The notes below the pieces were generated by a model. That model ran no database searches. It worked only from the letters and a program-made list of their open reading frames with translations, and was not told where the DNA came from. The translations under genes were made by a program, and so were the position numbers. A DNA stretch of 64,000 nt from an uncultured Pelagibacteraceae bacterium (GTDB taxonomy: Bacteria > Pseudomonadota > Alphaproteobacteria > Pelagibacterales > Pelagibacteraceae), in contig CACNIK010000003.1 in the NCBI GenBank assembly GCA_902620525.1, forward strand, positions 87,131-151,130, in the 5' to 3' direction. Of the stretch, positions 52,467 through 61,874 are shown piece by piece. Position 1 is the stretch's first letter. Every line of letters begins with the position of its first letter.

Positions 52467-54095
52467 TTAGTTTAATTCTTTAGCTTTTTTTCTTAACTCA
52501 AATTTTTGTATCTTTCCTGTAGAGGTTTTTGGTAGATCGCAAAATTCCACTTTTTTTGGAACTTTAAATCCTGCTAAAGTTTCTTTGCAAAAAGAGATTA
52601 GTTCTTTTTCTGTGACCGGTTTATCTTTTACCATTTCTATGAATGCGCATGGTACCTCACCCCACTTCTCATCAGGTTTTGCAACAACAGCTGCGATAGA
52701 TACGGATGGATGTTTTGCTAAAGTATTTTCAATTTCTATAGATGAAATATTTTCACCACCAGAAATAATTATATCTTTAGATCTATCTTGAATTTTTACA
52801 TATCCATCAGGATGCATTACAGCTAAATCCCCAGTGTGAAACCAACCACCCTTCATAGCTTTATCCGTTGCGTCTTTATCCTTAAAATATCCTTTCATTA
52901 CCACATTGCCTTTGATCATTATCTCACCAATAGTCTTACCGTCTTTAGGTACTTCTTTCATGGTTTCAGGATTCATTATGGCTACACCTTCAGTATTTGG
53001 ATATCGAACACCTTGTCTAGCTTTAATTTCATTTTGTTTTTCTTCATTAAGCTCATCCCAAGAATCATTCCAAGCACATTGTGTTACGTGACCGTATGTT
53101 TCTGTTAATCCATATACGTGCATTACTTCGAAACCAAGACTCTTCATTTTTTTAAAAATGATACTTGGAGGTGGCGCACCGGCAGTTAAAACATAAACTT
53201 TTTGTTTTAATTTTTTCCTGTCTTTTTCGGAAGCGCCCGTTATCATATTTAAAACTATAGGAGCACCTCCAAAATGTGTAACATTATATTTATCTATCAA
53301 CTCAAAAATTTTTTTAACGTCAATATTTCTCAAACAAATAGTTCGACCTATTAACATTGGTACAGTCCATGGATAACCCCATCCATTACAATGAAACATA
53401 GGCACAATAGTTAAAAAATTTAATCTATTGGGCATGTTCCAAGCAGTAGCACTACCAGTGGACATTAAGTAAGAGCCTCTATGATGATATACTACTCCTT
53501 TAGGATTTCCTGTTGTACCTGAAGTATAACTTAATGAAAGAGCTTGCCATTCATCCTCAGGCATTTTCCATTGAAAATTCTCATCCCCAGTTTTCAGAAA
53601 TTCTTCATATTCTCTATCACCAATCTTTTCACACTTTGACTGATCTGCATGCTTATCGTTAATATCAATAATGGTAATCTTTCTTTTTAAAGTGCTTAAG
53701 GCTTTTTTTACTTCTACATGAAGCTGGCGATCTACAACTAAAACTTTTGCTTCTCCGTGTTCCAAAATATATGAAATCGTTTTTGCATCTAAACGAATAT
53801 TAATTGTATTTAAAACTGCTCCAGTCATGGGCACAGAATAATGTGCTTCAAATATTTCAGGTGTATTAAAAGCTAAAAAAGAAACAGTGTCCCCCTTTTT
53901 TATACCAATATTTGAAAGCGCGCTGGCAAATTTTACACATCTTTTATAAACCTCTGACCATGTGTAATTTCTGTCCTCATAAATTACTGCTTCATAATTT
54001 GGGTAGATTTCTTTTGCTCTAACTAAAAAAGTAAGTGGTGTTAAGGGAACGAAATTTGCTTTATTTTTCTCTAAATTTTTTTCGTAAACATTCAT
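52467..54095 (-). CDS. dmdB: Methylmercaptopropionyl-CoA ligase DmdB
   Basis: DmdB activates 3-methylmercaptopropionate to its CoA ester with ATP, the second step of the DMSP demethylation pathway. The 542 residues form an acyl-adenylating enzyme: LSYTSGTTGNPKGVVYHH, VPMFHCNGWGYPW, VYGLTETYGHVTQ, GWFHTGDLAV, SKDIIISGGENISS and the thiolation Lys528 in TSTGKIQK. Related medium-chain acyl-CoA ligases share these motifs, so the substrate comes mainly from context: dmdC lies directly upstream and dmdA in the same operon. Confidence 0.82.
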   Translation of the reverse strand: MNVYEKNLEKNKANFVPLTPLTFLVRAKEIYPNYEAVIYEDRNYTWSEVYKRCVKFASALSNIGIKKGDTVSFLAFNTPEIFEAHYSVPMTGAVLNTINIRLDAKTISYILEHGEAKVLVVDRQLHVEVKKALSTLKRKITIIDINDKHADQSKCEKIGDREYEEFLKTGDENFQWKMPEDEWQALSLSYTSGTTGNPKGVVYHHRGSYLMSTGSATAWNMPNRLNFLTIVPMFHCNGWGYPWTVPMLIGRTICLRNIDVKKIFELIDKYNVTHFGGAPIVLNMITGASEKDRKKLKQKVYVLTAGAPPPSIIFKKMKSLGFEVMHVYGLTETYGHVTQCAWNDSWDELNEEKQNEIKARQGVRYPNTEGVAIMNPETMKEVPKDGKTIGEIMIKGNVVMKGYFKDKDATDKAMKGGWFHTGDLAVMHPDGYVKIQDRSKDIIISGGENISSIEIENTLAKHPSVSIAAVVAKPDEKWGEVPCAFIEMVKDKPVTEKELISFCKETLAGFKVPKKVEFCDLPKTSTGKIQKFELRKKAKELN

Positions 54096-54097
54096 TT

Positions 54098-55858
54098 TCA
54101 GTTAAATTTTGCTTTCATCAAGCTTTCACTACCAGTTATTGCTGAATGATAATGACTGTCTATTCTAGGTAGAATTTTATCAAAAAAGTATTTTGCTGTA
54201 TTAATCTTTTCTTCATAAAAGTTTTTGTTTTTACTAGAATTGTCAATGCTTACTTTAGTCATTTTAAGCCAAGAAAAACCTAAAGCAACATAACCAAGAA
54301 CCTTCAAAAAGTCATTGCATGCTGCACTAACATCATTTTTTTGATTTTTTAACTTATTGTCTAGCCATTTCGAGAAGTCTAATAAAAGTTTTATCTTTTC
54401 TTTAAGAATGTTGGAAAGTCTTTTTAATTCAACATTCCCATTATAATCTTTAATTTCATTTTGAAGTAAGGATATAAATTTTTCTAACGTTCGATTAGTA
54501 AGTACTTTTCTGAATACTAAATCAATTGCTTGAACAGAATTTGTTCCCTCGTAAATTGGTGTAATTCTATTATCTCTATATAGTTGTTCAATACCCTGGT
54601 CCCTTGTGTAACCATAACCACCAAATATTTGTATTGCTTCGTTTGTTATCTCCATACCCATATCTGAAAAAAAAGATTTTACTACAGGTGTCATTAAGGA
54701 GACCATATCGTCTGCTTCTTTTCTAACGTTTTCATTTGAATGATTTAAACTTACATCAACTTGTTGGGACAACCAGAAAGCCAGAGATCTTTGACCTTCA
54801 ATTATTGATTTCATGTTCATTAAACTTCTTCTGATATCTGCATGTTTAATTATTAAATCTGTTTCGCCATTTTTGTTATCGTTAGATTTACCTTGTTTTC
54901 TTTCTCTAGTATAAGCAAGTGAATTTTGATAAGCCGTTTCAGCAATCCCTAATCCCTGTATACCGACAATAATTCTCTCTAAATTCATCATTGTAAACAT
55001 TGAACTCAATCCTTTATTTTCCTTACCAATTAAAAAACCCTTAGCATTATCAAAATTAAGAACACAAGTTGGTGAACCTTTTATTCCCATTTTAGTTTCA
55101 ATAGATAAAGTGCTAACACCATTTCTTGATCCAACTGAACCATTTTCATCAACATTAAACTTTGGAACTAAAAATAAACTTATTCCCTTAGTGCCAGCAG
55201 GTGCACCTGGAATTTTAGCTAAAACTAAATGTATGATATTTTCTGTTAAGTCGTGATCACCAGATGTAATAAATATTTTCTGTCCAGTTAAAGAAAATGA
55301 TCCATCTGAATTTTTAATTGCTTTTGTTTTTATTAAACCTAAATCAGTTCCACATTGAGACTCGGTTAAACACATAGTCCCACTCCATTTACCCTCAACT
55401 ATTTTTGGTAGAAACTTATCCTTAATCTTATTATCTGCATGATGAAGAATGCAATTATAAGCTCCAATACTTAATTCACTATATAATTTAAATGACAAAC
55501 TTGCTGAAGATAACATTTCTTCAAAAAAAGTACTGACAGTCTTTGGCATTCCTTGTCCACCATACTTTGGATCACAAGATAAAGATGTCCATCCGTCAGT
55601 AATAAATTTTTTATAAGCTTCTTTATAACCTGGCGGAGATCTTACGACTCCATTTTCATAAACACATGGACTGTCATCGCCTATTTTGGCTAGAGGGTGT
55701 ACAATTTCTTGATTTATTTTAGCTGCTTGATCTAAAACATCTTTTACTAAGTCAGAGCTTATTTCTTTAAATTTATCAATTTCTTTATAATTCTTATTAT
55801 CTTTAAGATTATCAAAAAGAAACATCATATCTTCAATTGGAGCATTATATGTAGTCAT
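54098..55858 (-). CDS. dmdC: Methylmercaptopropionyl-CoA dehydrogenase DmdC
   Basis: DmdC oxidises methylmercaptopropionyl-CoA to methylthioacryloyl-CoA with FAD. The 586 residues, long for an acyl-CoA dehydrogenase, match the DmdC size class. Motifs are DPKYGGQGMPKTVSTFFEE, MCLTESQCGTDLG, KIFITSGDHDL, FGGYGYTRDQGIEQLYRDNRI and the catalytic Glu437 in PIYEGTNSVQA. A long helical C-terminal domain (about 445-586) also fits. It is 2 bp from dmdB. General medium-chain acyl-CoA dehydrogenases are the alternative, but length and context favour DmdC. Confidence 0.82.
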   Translation of the reverse strand: MTTYNAPIEDMMFLFDNLKDNKNYKEIDKFKEISSDLVKDVLDQAAKINQEIVHPLAKIGDDSPCVYENGVVRSPPGYKEAYKKFITDGWTSLSCDPKYGGQGMPKTVSTFFEEMLSSASLSFKLYSELSIGAYNCILHHADNKIKDKFLPKIVEGKWSGTMCLTESQCGTDLGLIKTKAIKNSDGSFSLTGQKIFITSGDHDLTENIIHLVLAKIPGAPAGTKGISLFLVPKFNVDENGSVGSRNGVSTLSIETKMGIKGSPTCVLNFDNAKGFLIGKENKGLSSMFTMMNLERIIVGIQGLGIAETAYQNSLAYTRERKQGKSNDNKNGETDLIIKHADIRRSLMNMKSIIEGQRSLAFWLSQQVDVSLNHSNENVRKEADDMVSLMTPVVKSFFSDMGMEITNEAIQIFGGYGYTRDQGIEQLYRDNRITPIYEGTNSVQAIDLVFRKVLTNRTLEKFISLLQNEIKDYNGNVELKRLSNILKEKIKLLLDFSKWLDNKLKNQKNDVSAACNDFLKVLGYVALGFSWLKMTKVSIDNSSKNKNFYEEKINTAKYFFDKILPRIDSHYHSAITGSESLMKAKFN

Positions 55859-58081
55859 TTAATTAATTAATGGTTTCCCTGTTTTTAATGTATGGACAAT
55901 TCTTTCTTGTGTTTTTTTATTTTCTACTAATTTCATAAAGCTGTTTAATTCCAAGTTATACATTTGATCTTCTGTAACTTCTTTACTTATATCTGTATCT
56001 CCACCACTTAAAACATATGCTAATTCTTTACCAACTTCCATACCGTGATCTAGAATCTTTTTGTCATTATATAATGCTTCAAGTATTTTGTGCATTTTTT
56101 CTCTAGCATTTTTACCCGATAATTTAAATTTACATTCCTTGGATGGAGACATATCTACACTATTATTGAGTAATTTTCTTGCCGCAGGTAATAGTTCATT
56201 TCTATTAATTATAACATCATGATTTTTATCCAAAAATAACAATGGTTTTGCTTCTTGAGGCGAAGAAGCAGTTTTAGCATAACCAATTATATCAAAAACT
56301 TTTAATGGTGCATAATCTGGATCTGTTTTGGACTCATTGGTTTGACACCATCTCCAGAGTAGTTCTTTACAACCACCTCCAGCAGGCACTAAACCAACAA
56401 TTGTTTCAACTAAACCCATTACTATATTAGTATGTGTAACTACATAATTACTTTGTAACACGACTTCTTCTCCACCGCCTAGAGCTAAACCTGACGGAGC
56501 AGATATAACTGGGTATTTACAATATTTAAGATGCTTGCAAGTTTCTTGAAAATATTTAATAAATTTTTCAACAGACTTTATATCGTTATTCTTTATAAAT
56601 TCCATTACATAATTTAGATTTACACCTGCAGAAAATTGCATACTTTCATTTATTATAATTAGAGGTTTATCTGTAGCCTTTTTCAAAGCATCCATTGAAT
56701 CATTATCTAAAGCATTTGCTTTAGTATTAAACTCGACAATATTAAAATCTTTAAATCTAAATATTTCTGCTGAATCATTTTTATCTAATTTAATGACTGT
56801 TTTTTTAATCTTTCCTAATGTTTGTAAGTTGGTATATTTTTGTCGTTCGTCATAGAAACTTTCTACTTTTTTTTCTTTTAAATCTTTTAAAAATTCATTG
56901 TGATTAATATCTCCAATTTTTGAAAAGAAATTTTTTAATCCTATTGACTCTAACATTTCAAACGGACCCATAGACCAATTAAAACCCAGTCTCAAAGCTT
57001 CATCTATGTCATTATATTCATCAGTTATAGCTGGCACCAGTGAGGATGAGTACAAGATTATTTTTGAAATTACTGACCATGCATATTTACCATACTTATC
57101 ATTTCTGTTAATTAATTCTAAAAGGTTTATCTTATCTATTTTTAAATCTATCTTTTTAACTGGAAAGTATTCATTTTTATTTAAATTAAGAGCTTCAAGA
57201 GTCTTTTTATTCTCAGACTTATTCATCCTATAAAACCCTCCCTTACCTTTTCTACCTGTATAACCAGTTTCAATTAGTTTTTTGATAATCGGTAAACCAG
57301 AAACAACTTTTTGAAATTTATCCTCTTTAGGTAATTCTTTTTGAAAACTTTTAAGAACATCTGACATTAGATCAATACCTATTAAATCATATAAAGCAAA
57401 AACTCCTGTTTTAGGTATACCCATAGGCCTACCAAATACAGCATCAGCTTCTTCAATAGAAAGATCCATATTAACCGCTTCTGTCATCGCTACTTGCATA
57501 GCGTATACTCCTATTCTGTTTCCTAAAAAACCAGGAGTATCACCACAAACAATTACACCTTTACCTAATTTTTCTTCACTAAAATCTTTTAAATAATTAA
57601 TTTTATTTTGATCGTTCAGCTTATCTCTAACTATTTCTAGTAATCCCATATATCTAACCGGATTGAAAAAGTGTGTAATACAAAAATCTTTTTTGTCTTC
57701 TGCTTTTAATTTTTCTGATAATACTTTTAAAGGAATAGTTGATGTATTTGATGAAACAATTGAGTCTTTTTTTCTTTTATCAAAAATTTTTTTGTAAATA
57801 TCATGTTTTATATCAATTCTTTCAACAACTGCCTCCACAATCCAGTCTGCATCAGAAACATTTTCAAAATCATCAGTAATATTGCCAACCTTCAAATTTT
57901 TAATTTTATCTTTTTCAAATAATAACGGCGGTCTAGATTTTAGAATTCTTTCTTTAGCTTTTTCAGAAATTTCAGTTTTTAAATCTAATAATATAACTGG
58001 TATATTAGCATTGCATAAATGAGCGGCTATTCCACTCCCCATTGTTCCAGATCCTATTACAACTACTTTTTTAATATTCAT
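55859..58081 (-). CDS. 3-hydroxyacyl-CoA dehydrogenase fused to C-terminal enoyl-CoA hydratase
   Basis: A 740-residue bifunctional beta-oxidation protein. The N-terminal dehydrogenase (about 1-310) has the NAD motif KKVVVIGSGTMGSGIAAHL and ITHFFNPVRYMGLLEIV, and a second helical dehydrogenase segment lies around 335-430. The crotonase domain (about 450-650) keeps both Glu residues (LALGGGEEVVLQ and MGLVETIVGLVPAGGG). This order is opposite to E. coli FadB and like FadN. The start is ATG 58079-58081; the open frame continues back into tRNA-Pro, which is not coding. It begins the operon and its hydratase could act on methylthioacryloyl-CoA. Confidence 0.88.
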   Translation of the reverse strand: MNIKKVVVIGSGTMGSGIAAHLCNANIPVILLDLKTEISEKAKERILKSRPPLLFEKDKIKNLKVGNITDDFENVSDADWIVEAVVERIDIKHDIYKKIFDKRKKDSIVSSNTSTIPLKVLSEKLKAEDKKDFCITHFFNPVRYMGLLEIVRDKLNDQNKINYLKDFSEEKLGKGVIVCGDTPGFLGNRIGVYAMQVAMTEAVNMDLSIEEADAVFGRPMGIPKTGVFALYDLIGIDLMSDVLKSFQKELPKEDKFQKVVSGLPIIKKLIETGYTGRKGKGGFYRMNKSENKKTLEALNLNKNEYFPVKKIDLKIDKINLLELINRNDKYGKYAWSVISKIILYSSSLVPAITDEYNDIDEALRLGFNWSMGPFEMLESIGLKNFFSKIGDINHNEFLKDLKEKKVESFYDERQKYTNLQTLGKIKKTVIKLDKNDSAEIFRFKDFNIVEFNTKANALDNDSMDALKKATDKPLIIINESMQFSAGVNLNYVMEFIKNNDIKSVEKFIKYFQETCKHLKYCKYPVISAPSGLALGGGEEVVLQSNYVVTHTNIVMGLVETIVGLVPAGGGCKELLWRWCQTNESKTDPDYAPLKVFDIIGYAKTASSPQEAKPLLFLDKNHDVIINRNELLPAARKLLNNSVDMSPSKECKFKLSGKNAREKMHKILEALYNDKKILDHGMEVGKELAYVLSGGDTDISKEVTEDQMYNLELNSFMKLVENKKTQERIVHTLKTGKPLIN

Positions 58082-58088
58082 ATGATTT

Positions 58089-58165
<77 letters not shown>

Positions 58166-58241
58166 AAAGTCTATTTATATAGGTTATATATGACTTTTTG
58201 GCAATTGAAAGATTTTTGTTATATTAGTAAGAAATAACTAA

Positions 58242-59414
58242 ATGATCCAATATATTTCAAAACCTTTTAAATATTTCTTTAAACTTGAGTCAGCATCAGG
58301 TTTGGTTCTACTCTTTGCAGCGGTGATAGCTTTGTTTATTAGTAATAGCAGTTTAGGTGAAAATTATTTTAAAATATTAGAAAGTTATTTTACACTTGGA
58401 ACTGAAGATTTTGGATTAAAATTAAGTGTTCTTCATTGGATTAATGATGTTTTGATGGCTATCTTTTTTTTCTTGGTGTCTTTAGAAATTAAAAGAGAAT
58501 TTGTTAAAGGTGAACTTTCAAATCCGAAACAGGCAATGTTGCCAATTATTGGAGCTGTTGGTGGAATGGTAGTTCCAGCTGCTATTTATATAATAATAAA
58601 TATTGATGACAGCACAAGACTTAACGGTTGGGCAATACCATCAGCAACTGATATCGCCTTTTCATTAGGTGTATTATCATTACTTGGAAAAAGAGTTCCT
58701 ATATCTTTAAAAGTTTTTCTAACTGCTTTAGCAATTATTGATGATCTTGGAGCAATAATAATAATAGCTTTCTTTTATTCAGGTAATATACAAATAACTT
58801 ACTTAATACTAATGGCTGTTGCGATGATATTACTAGTAATTTTAAATAGACTAAATGTAAGATCATTTATTCCTTATTTAATAGTTGGGATATTTTTATG
58901 GGAATTTACACATCAATCAGGAATTCATGCGACGATTGCGGGAGTTTTATTAGCTTTAACTATTCCTCACGATACTAAAAAAGAGAAAAACTCTTTACTA
59001 TTAAAGCTGGAACATGCAATTTCCCCTTACGTAGCATTTGGAATTATGCCAATATTTGCTTTTGCGAACGCAGGGGTTTCTTTAGAGGGATTATCTTTTG
59101 CAACATTGTTAAATCCAGTACCTTTAGGAATAGTTTGTGGATTATTTTTTGGAAAACAAATCGGAGTATTTCTATTTTCCTATTTATCTATATACTTTAA
59201 ATTTGCAGATAAACCGAACAACTCAAACTGGACGTCACTTTATGCTGTCTCAATATTGACAGGTATCGGTTTTACTATGAGTTTATTCGTGGGCAATCTT
59301 GCCTTTGCAAATAACTTAGAATTTAGTGACGGTGTAAAGATTGGTGTACTTACAGGTTCATTATTGTCTACTTTATGTGGTTACTTCTTGTTATTACTTG
59401 CTAGTAAAAAATGA
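58242..59414 (+). CDS. nhaA: Na+/H+ antiporter NhaA
   Basis: NhaA exchanges two H+ for one Na+ and keeps cytoplasmic sodium low. The 390 residues have about twelve helices, with VLHWINDVLMAIFFFLVSLEIKREFVKGE, PSATDIAFSLGVL and the paired Asp in FLTALAIIDDLGAIIIIA that bind the ion, then GIGFTMSLFVGNLAF. Length equals E. coli NhaA (388). It follows tRNA-Pro divergently and overlaps the SufU-like gene by 4 bp. Confidence 0.97.
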   Translation: MIQYISKPFKYFFKLESASGLVLLFAAVIALFISNSSLGENYFKILESYFTLGTEDFGLKLSVLHWINDVLMAIFFFLVSLEIKREFVKGELSNPKQAMLPIIGAVGGMVVPAAIYIIINIDDSTRLNGWAIPSATDIAFSLGVLSLLGKRVPISLKVFLTALAIIDDLGAIIIIAFFYSGNIQITYLILMAVAMILLVILNRLNVRSFIPYLIVGIFLWEFTHQSGIHATIAGVLLALTIPHDTKKEKNSLLLKLEHAISPYVAFGIMPIFAFANAGVSLEGLSFATLLNPVPLGIVCGLFFGKQIGVFLFSYLSIYFKFADKPNNSNWTSLYAVSILTGIGFTMSLFVGNLAFANNLEFSDGVKIGVLTGSLLSTLCGYFLLLLASKK

Positions 59415-59797
59415 TCGATAAAAGATTATTGAAAATCGCTTCTAATACTAAATTTTATGGTTTAAAGAACAAATATTCTTATAAAACTAATCTCAAAAAT
59501 TCAATTTGTGGCGACAAAATATCCATAGAAATTTCATTAAAAAAAAATATTATTCAGGAATTAAGATATGAAACTGAAGCATGTATTTTTTGTCAAGCTT
59601 CTGCGAGCACATTGGCAAATATAGCAAAAAATACTAACTTGGGTGATTTAAAAAAAAATTTAAGTAAATATTTAAATTTTAGTAAAAAAGTGCCAAAAAA
59701 ATTTAATAATTTGACTTATTTGTTGAAAGATAAATATATGAATAGAAAAGATTGTATACTTTTACCTTTTAAAGCATTTTATAAAGCAATTAAATGA
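59411..59797 (+). CDS. SufU/IscU-like iron-sulfur cluster scaffold
   Basis: The 128-residue NifU-N family protein accepts sulfur or zinc and assists Fe-S assembly. It shows the three-Cys pattern of SufU: SICGDKISIEISL (Cys then Asp), ACIFCQASASTLANIA and RKDCILLPFKAFYKAI. No suf or isc genes lie beside it. It sits between nhaA (4 bp overlap) and the glutathione peroxidase gene (1 bp). Confidence 0.82.
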   Translation: MIDKRLLKIASNTKFYGLKNKYSYKTNLKNSICGDKISIEISLKKNIIQELRYETEACIFCQASASTLANIAKNTNLGDLKKNLSKYLNFSKKVPKKFNNLTYLLKDKYMNRKDCILLPFKAFYKAIK

Positions 59798-59798
59798 T

Positions 59799-60341
59799 AT
59801 GATAAGAAAAATAATATTCACAATTATGATCTTTAGTTTTTTTTCTAATTTATCTGCTGACTATCATAAACTAGCATATGATTTTAACTTTAGAGGATTA
59901 GATGGAAATCAAATAAATTTAAAGGACTATGATAATAAAGTAATTGTCGTAGTAAATGTTGCTAGTAGATGTGGTTATACACCTCAATACAAGGATTTAC
60001 AAAAATTATACACAGAATATAAAAATGAGCTTGTAGTTATAGGTATCCCTACAAATAATTTTAAGCAAGAACCAAAAAATAACGCTGAAATTAAAAAATT
60101 TTGTGAGGCTAACTTTGGTATAACTTTTCCGATGTCTGAAAAAGTAGATGTTATTGGAAATAATGCCCATGATTTCTTTAAATGGGCTAAAAAAAACCAC
60201 GGTATAGCAGCAATACCAAAATGGAATTTTCACAAAATTATTATTGGAAAAGATGGTAAAGTAGCCGATACTTTTGCATCCTTTACCAAACCTAGCTCAA
60301 GAAAATTTATAAACGCAATCAATAAAGAAATTAAAAGTTAA
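59799..60341 (+). CDS. Glutathione peroxidase family protein, exported
   Basis: The 180 residues include a Sec signal peptide (IRKIIFTIMIFSFFSNLSA, about 1-20) and the thioredoxin-like peroxidase core: NVASRCGYTPQYKDLQKL (peroxidatic Cys), IGIPTNNFKQEP and WNFHKIIIGKDGKVADTF. The active site is Cys, not selenocysteine. The leader implies a periplasmic peroxidase, unlike cytosolic BtuE. The end overlaps the convergent MBL gene by 11 bp. Confidence 0.9.
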   Translation: MIRKIIFTIMIFSFFSNLSADYHKLAYDFNFRGLDGNQINLKDYDNKVIVVVNVASRCGYTPQYKDLQKLYTEYKNELVVIGIPTNNFKQEPKNNAEIKKFCEANFGITFPMSEKVDVIGNNAHDFFKWAKKNHGIAAIPKWNFHKIIIGKDGKVADTFASFTKPSSRKFINAINKEIKS

Positions 60342-61101
60342 AAGATAATCCGTCGTATGCTGGAATAATATTTTCTGGTAACTTTTTCCTTAAGCTTTGA
60401 TAATCGAGATCAACATGTAAATTAGTAAGAATTGTTTTTTTGGGAGCAAGTTTTTTTGCAATTTTAATTGTTTCATCAAAGTGGAAATGTGATGGATGTG
60501 GATTTTTTCTTAGACAATCTATAATGAGATAATTTAAATTTTTTAATTGGTTAAAAGATTTATTTGGTATCTTGTTGCAATCACTTAGATAAGCAATTTT
60601 GTTAAAAATAAAGCCATTTGCCTTTATCATCCCATGCTGTAATTCTATAGCCTGTATTTTTAACAATTTATCATTTTTTTTTATAGTGAATTGATCGTTA
60701 AAAGTGTTAGCACTCATTATTGGTTTATATCCAGATCTAGGAGAAAAGCAGAATGTGTATTTCTGTTTGAGTAATTTTGTTGTTCGTTTACTTCCATATA
60801 TAGGAATTTTTTTTTTATTTTTCCAAAAGAAAGGCCTTAACTCAAATATTCCTACAGTTTGATCAGCGTGTTCATGTGTATAAATAACAGCATCGATATT
60901 TTTTATATTATTTCTTTTAATTTGCTCTTTTATATCTGGAGATGTATCGATAAGAATTGAAATATCTTGATACTGAATATGGGCACAACATCTAGTTCTT
61001 ATGTTTTTTCTATTTTTTTTGTTTAATTTACCCCAATAGTTTGTAATCCAAGGAGCGCCCAAAGAGCTTCCACAGCCCAAGATTGTAAACTTATTCTTCA
61101 A
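60331..61101 (-). CDS. PhnP-like metallo-beta-lactamase fold hydrolase
   Basis: The 256 residues contain the metal motif VIYTHEHADQTVGIFEL (HxHxDH-like), YLSDCNKIPNKSF with the Asp ligand and TNLHVDLDYQSL near the end. LGCGSSLGAPWITNYWGK at the N-terminus matches the PhnP-like group of phosphodiesterases. In alphaproteobacteria this gene commonly follows tatD and metG, as here. The exact substrate is unknown. Confidence 0.88.
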   Translation of the reverse strand: MKNKFTILGCGSSLGAPWITNYWGKLNKKNRKNIRTRCCAHIQYQDISILIDTSPDIKEQIKRNNIKNIDAVIYTHEHADQTVGIFELRPFFWKNKKKIPIYGSKRTTKLLKQKYTFCFSPRSGYKPIMSANTFNDQFTIKKNDKLLKIQAIELQHGMIKANGFIFNKIAYLSDCNKIPNKSFNQLKNLNYLIIDCLRKNPHPSHFHFDETIKIAKKLAPKKTILTNLHVDLDYQSLRKKLPENIIPAYDGLSFNF

Positions 61102-61874
61102 CTTAACTTACCAAAAAGTTTAAAAAAATTATTTGTTGTACCTTCACAAAGATCATCGAATTCAATTTCTTTCAGTTTTGAGAGATATTTAGCGGTCAGA
61201 ACTACATTTGATGGCTCATTTGATTTTCCTCTCAAAGGTTCAGGAGATAAATATGGAGAATCTGTTTCAATTAATATTTTATTAAGAGGTATTGACTTAA
61301 ATGTTTCTTTGAGATCATTGGACTTTTTAAATGTTATAATGCCACTAGCCGAAAAAAAGGCATCTAATCCTAGAAGTTTATCTGCAAACTTTTTTGTTCC
61401 AGTAAAACAGTGCATCAAAATCTTCAACTTATCTTTTTTTGAATATTTTGATAAAATATCATAAGTAAGATCCTCTGCATCCCTTGAATGAATTACTAGC
61501 GGTAGTTTGCTTGAAATAGAAGCTTTAATATGTTCTTCAAATAATCTTATTTGCTCATCTTTGTCTGAATGATTATAATAAAAATCTAAACCAGTTTCTC
61601 CTATTCCAATTATTTTCTTACTAATATTTAATCTTTGTAAAATTATGTCTTTGTTAATTTTGCTGTGATTTTTGGCTTCATGTGGATGAATCCCGTAAGT
61701 ACCATAGACGTTTTTATACTTATTCGTGATTTCTATAATATTATTATACTTTTTGTCAGCCACAGATATAGTTAACATAATTTTAACATTAGATTGATCC
61801 GCCCTTTTTATTACATTATCCAAGTTTGAAAACATGGGCTCATAATCAAGATGACAATGTGAGTCGATAATCAT
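61098..61874 (-). CDS. tatD: TatD family metal-dependent DNase
   Basis: TatD is a Mg-dependent 3'-5' exonuclease/deoxyribonuclease with a TIM barrel. The 258 residues show IDSHCHLDYE, TYGIHPHEAKNHS, IGIGETGLDFYYNHSD and ILIETDSPYLSPEPLRGK, the family's metal-binding set. It overlaps metG by 1 bp and the PhnP-like gene by 4 bp, giving the order holB-metG-tatD-MBL, a known bacterial operon. Confidence 0.94.
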   Translation of the reverse strand: MIIDSHCHLDYEPMFSNLDNVIKRADQSNVKIMLTISVADKKYNNIIEITNKYKNVYGTYGIHPHEAKNHSKINKDIILQRLNISKKIIGIGETGLDFYYNHSDKDEQIRLFEEHIKASISSKLPLVIHSRDAEDLTYDILSKYSKKDKLKILMHCFTGTKKFADKLLGLDAFFSASGIITFKKSNDLKETFKSIPLNKILIETDSPYLSPEPLRGKSNEPSNVVLTAKYLSKLKEIEFDDLCEGTTNNFFKLFGKLS

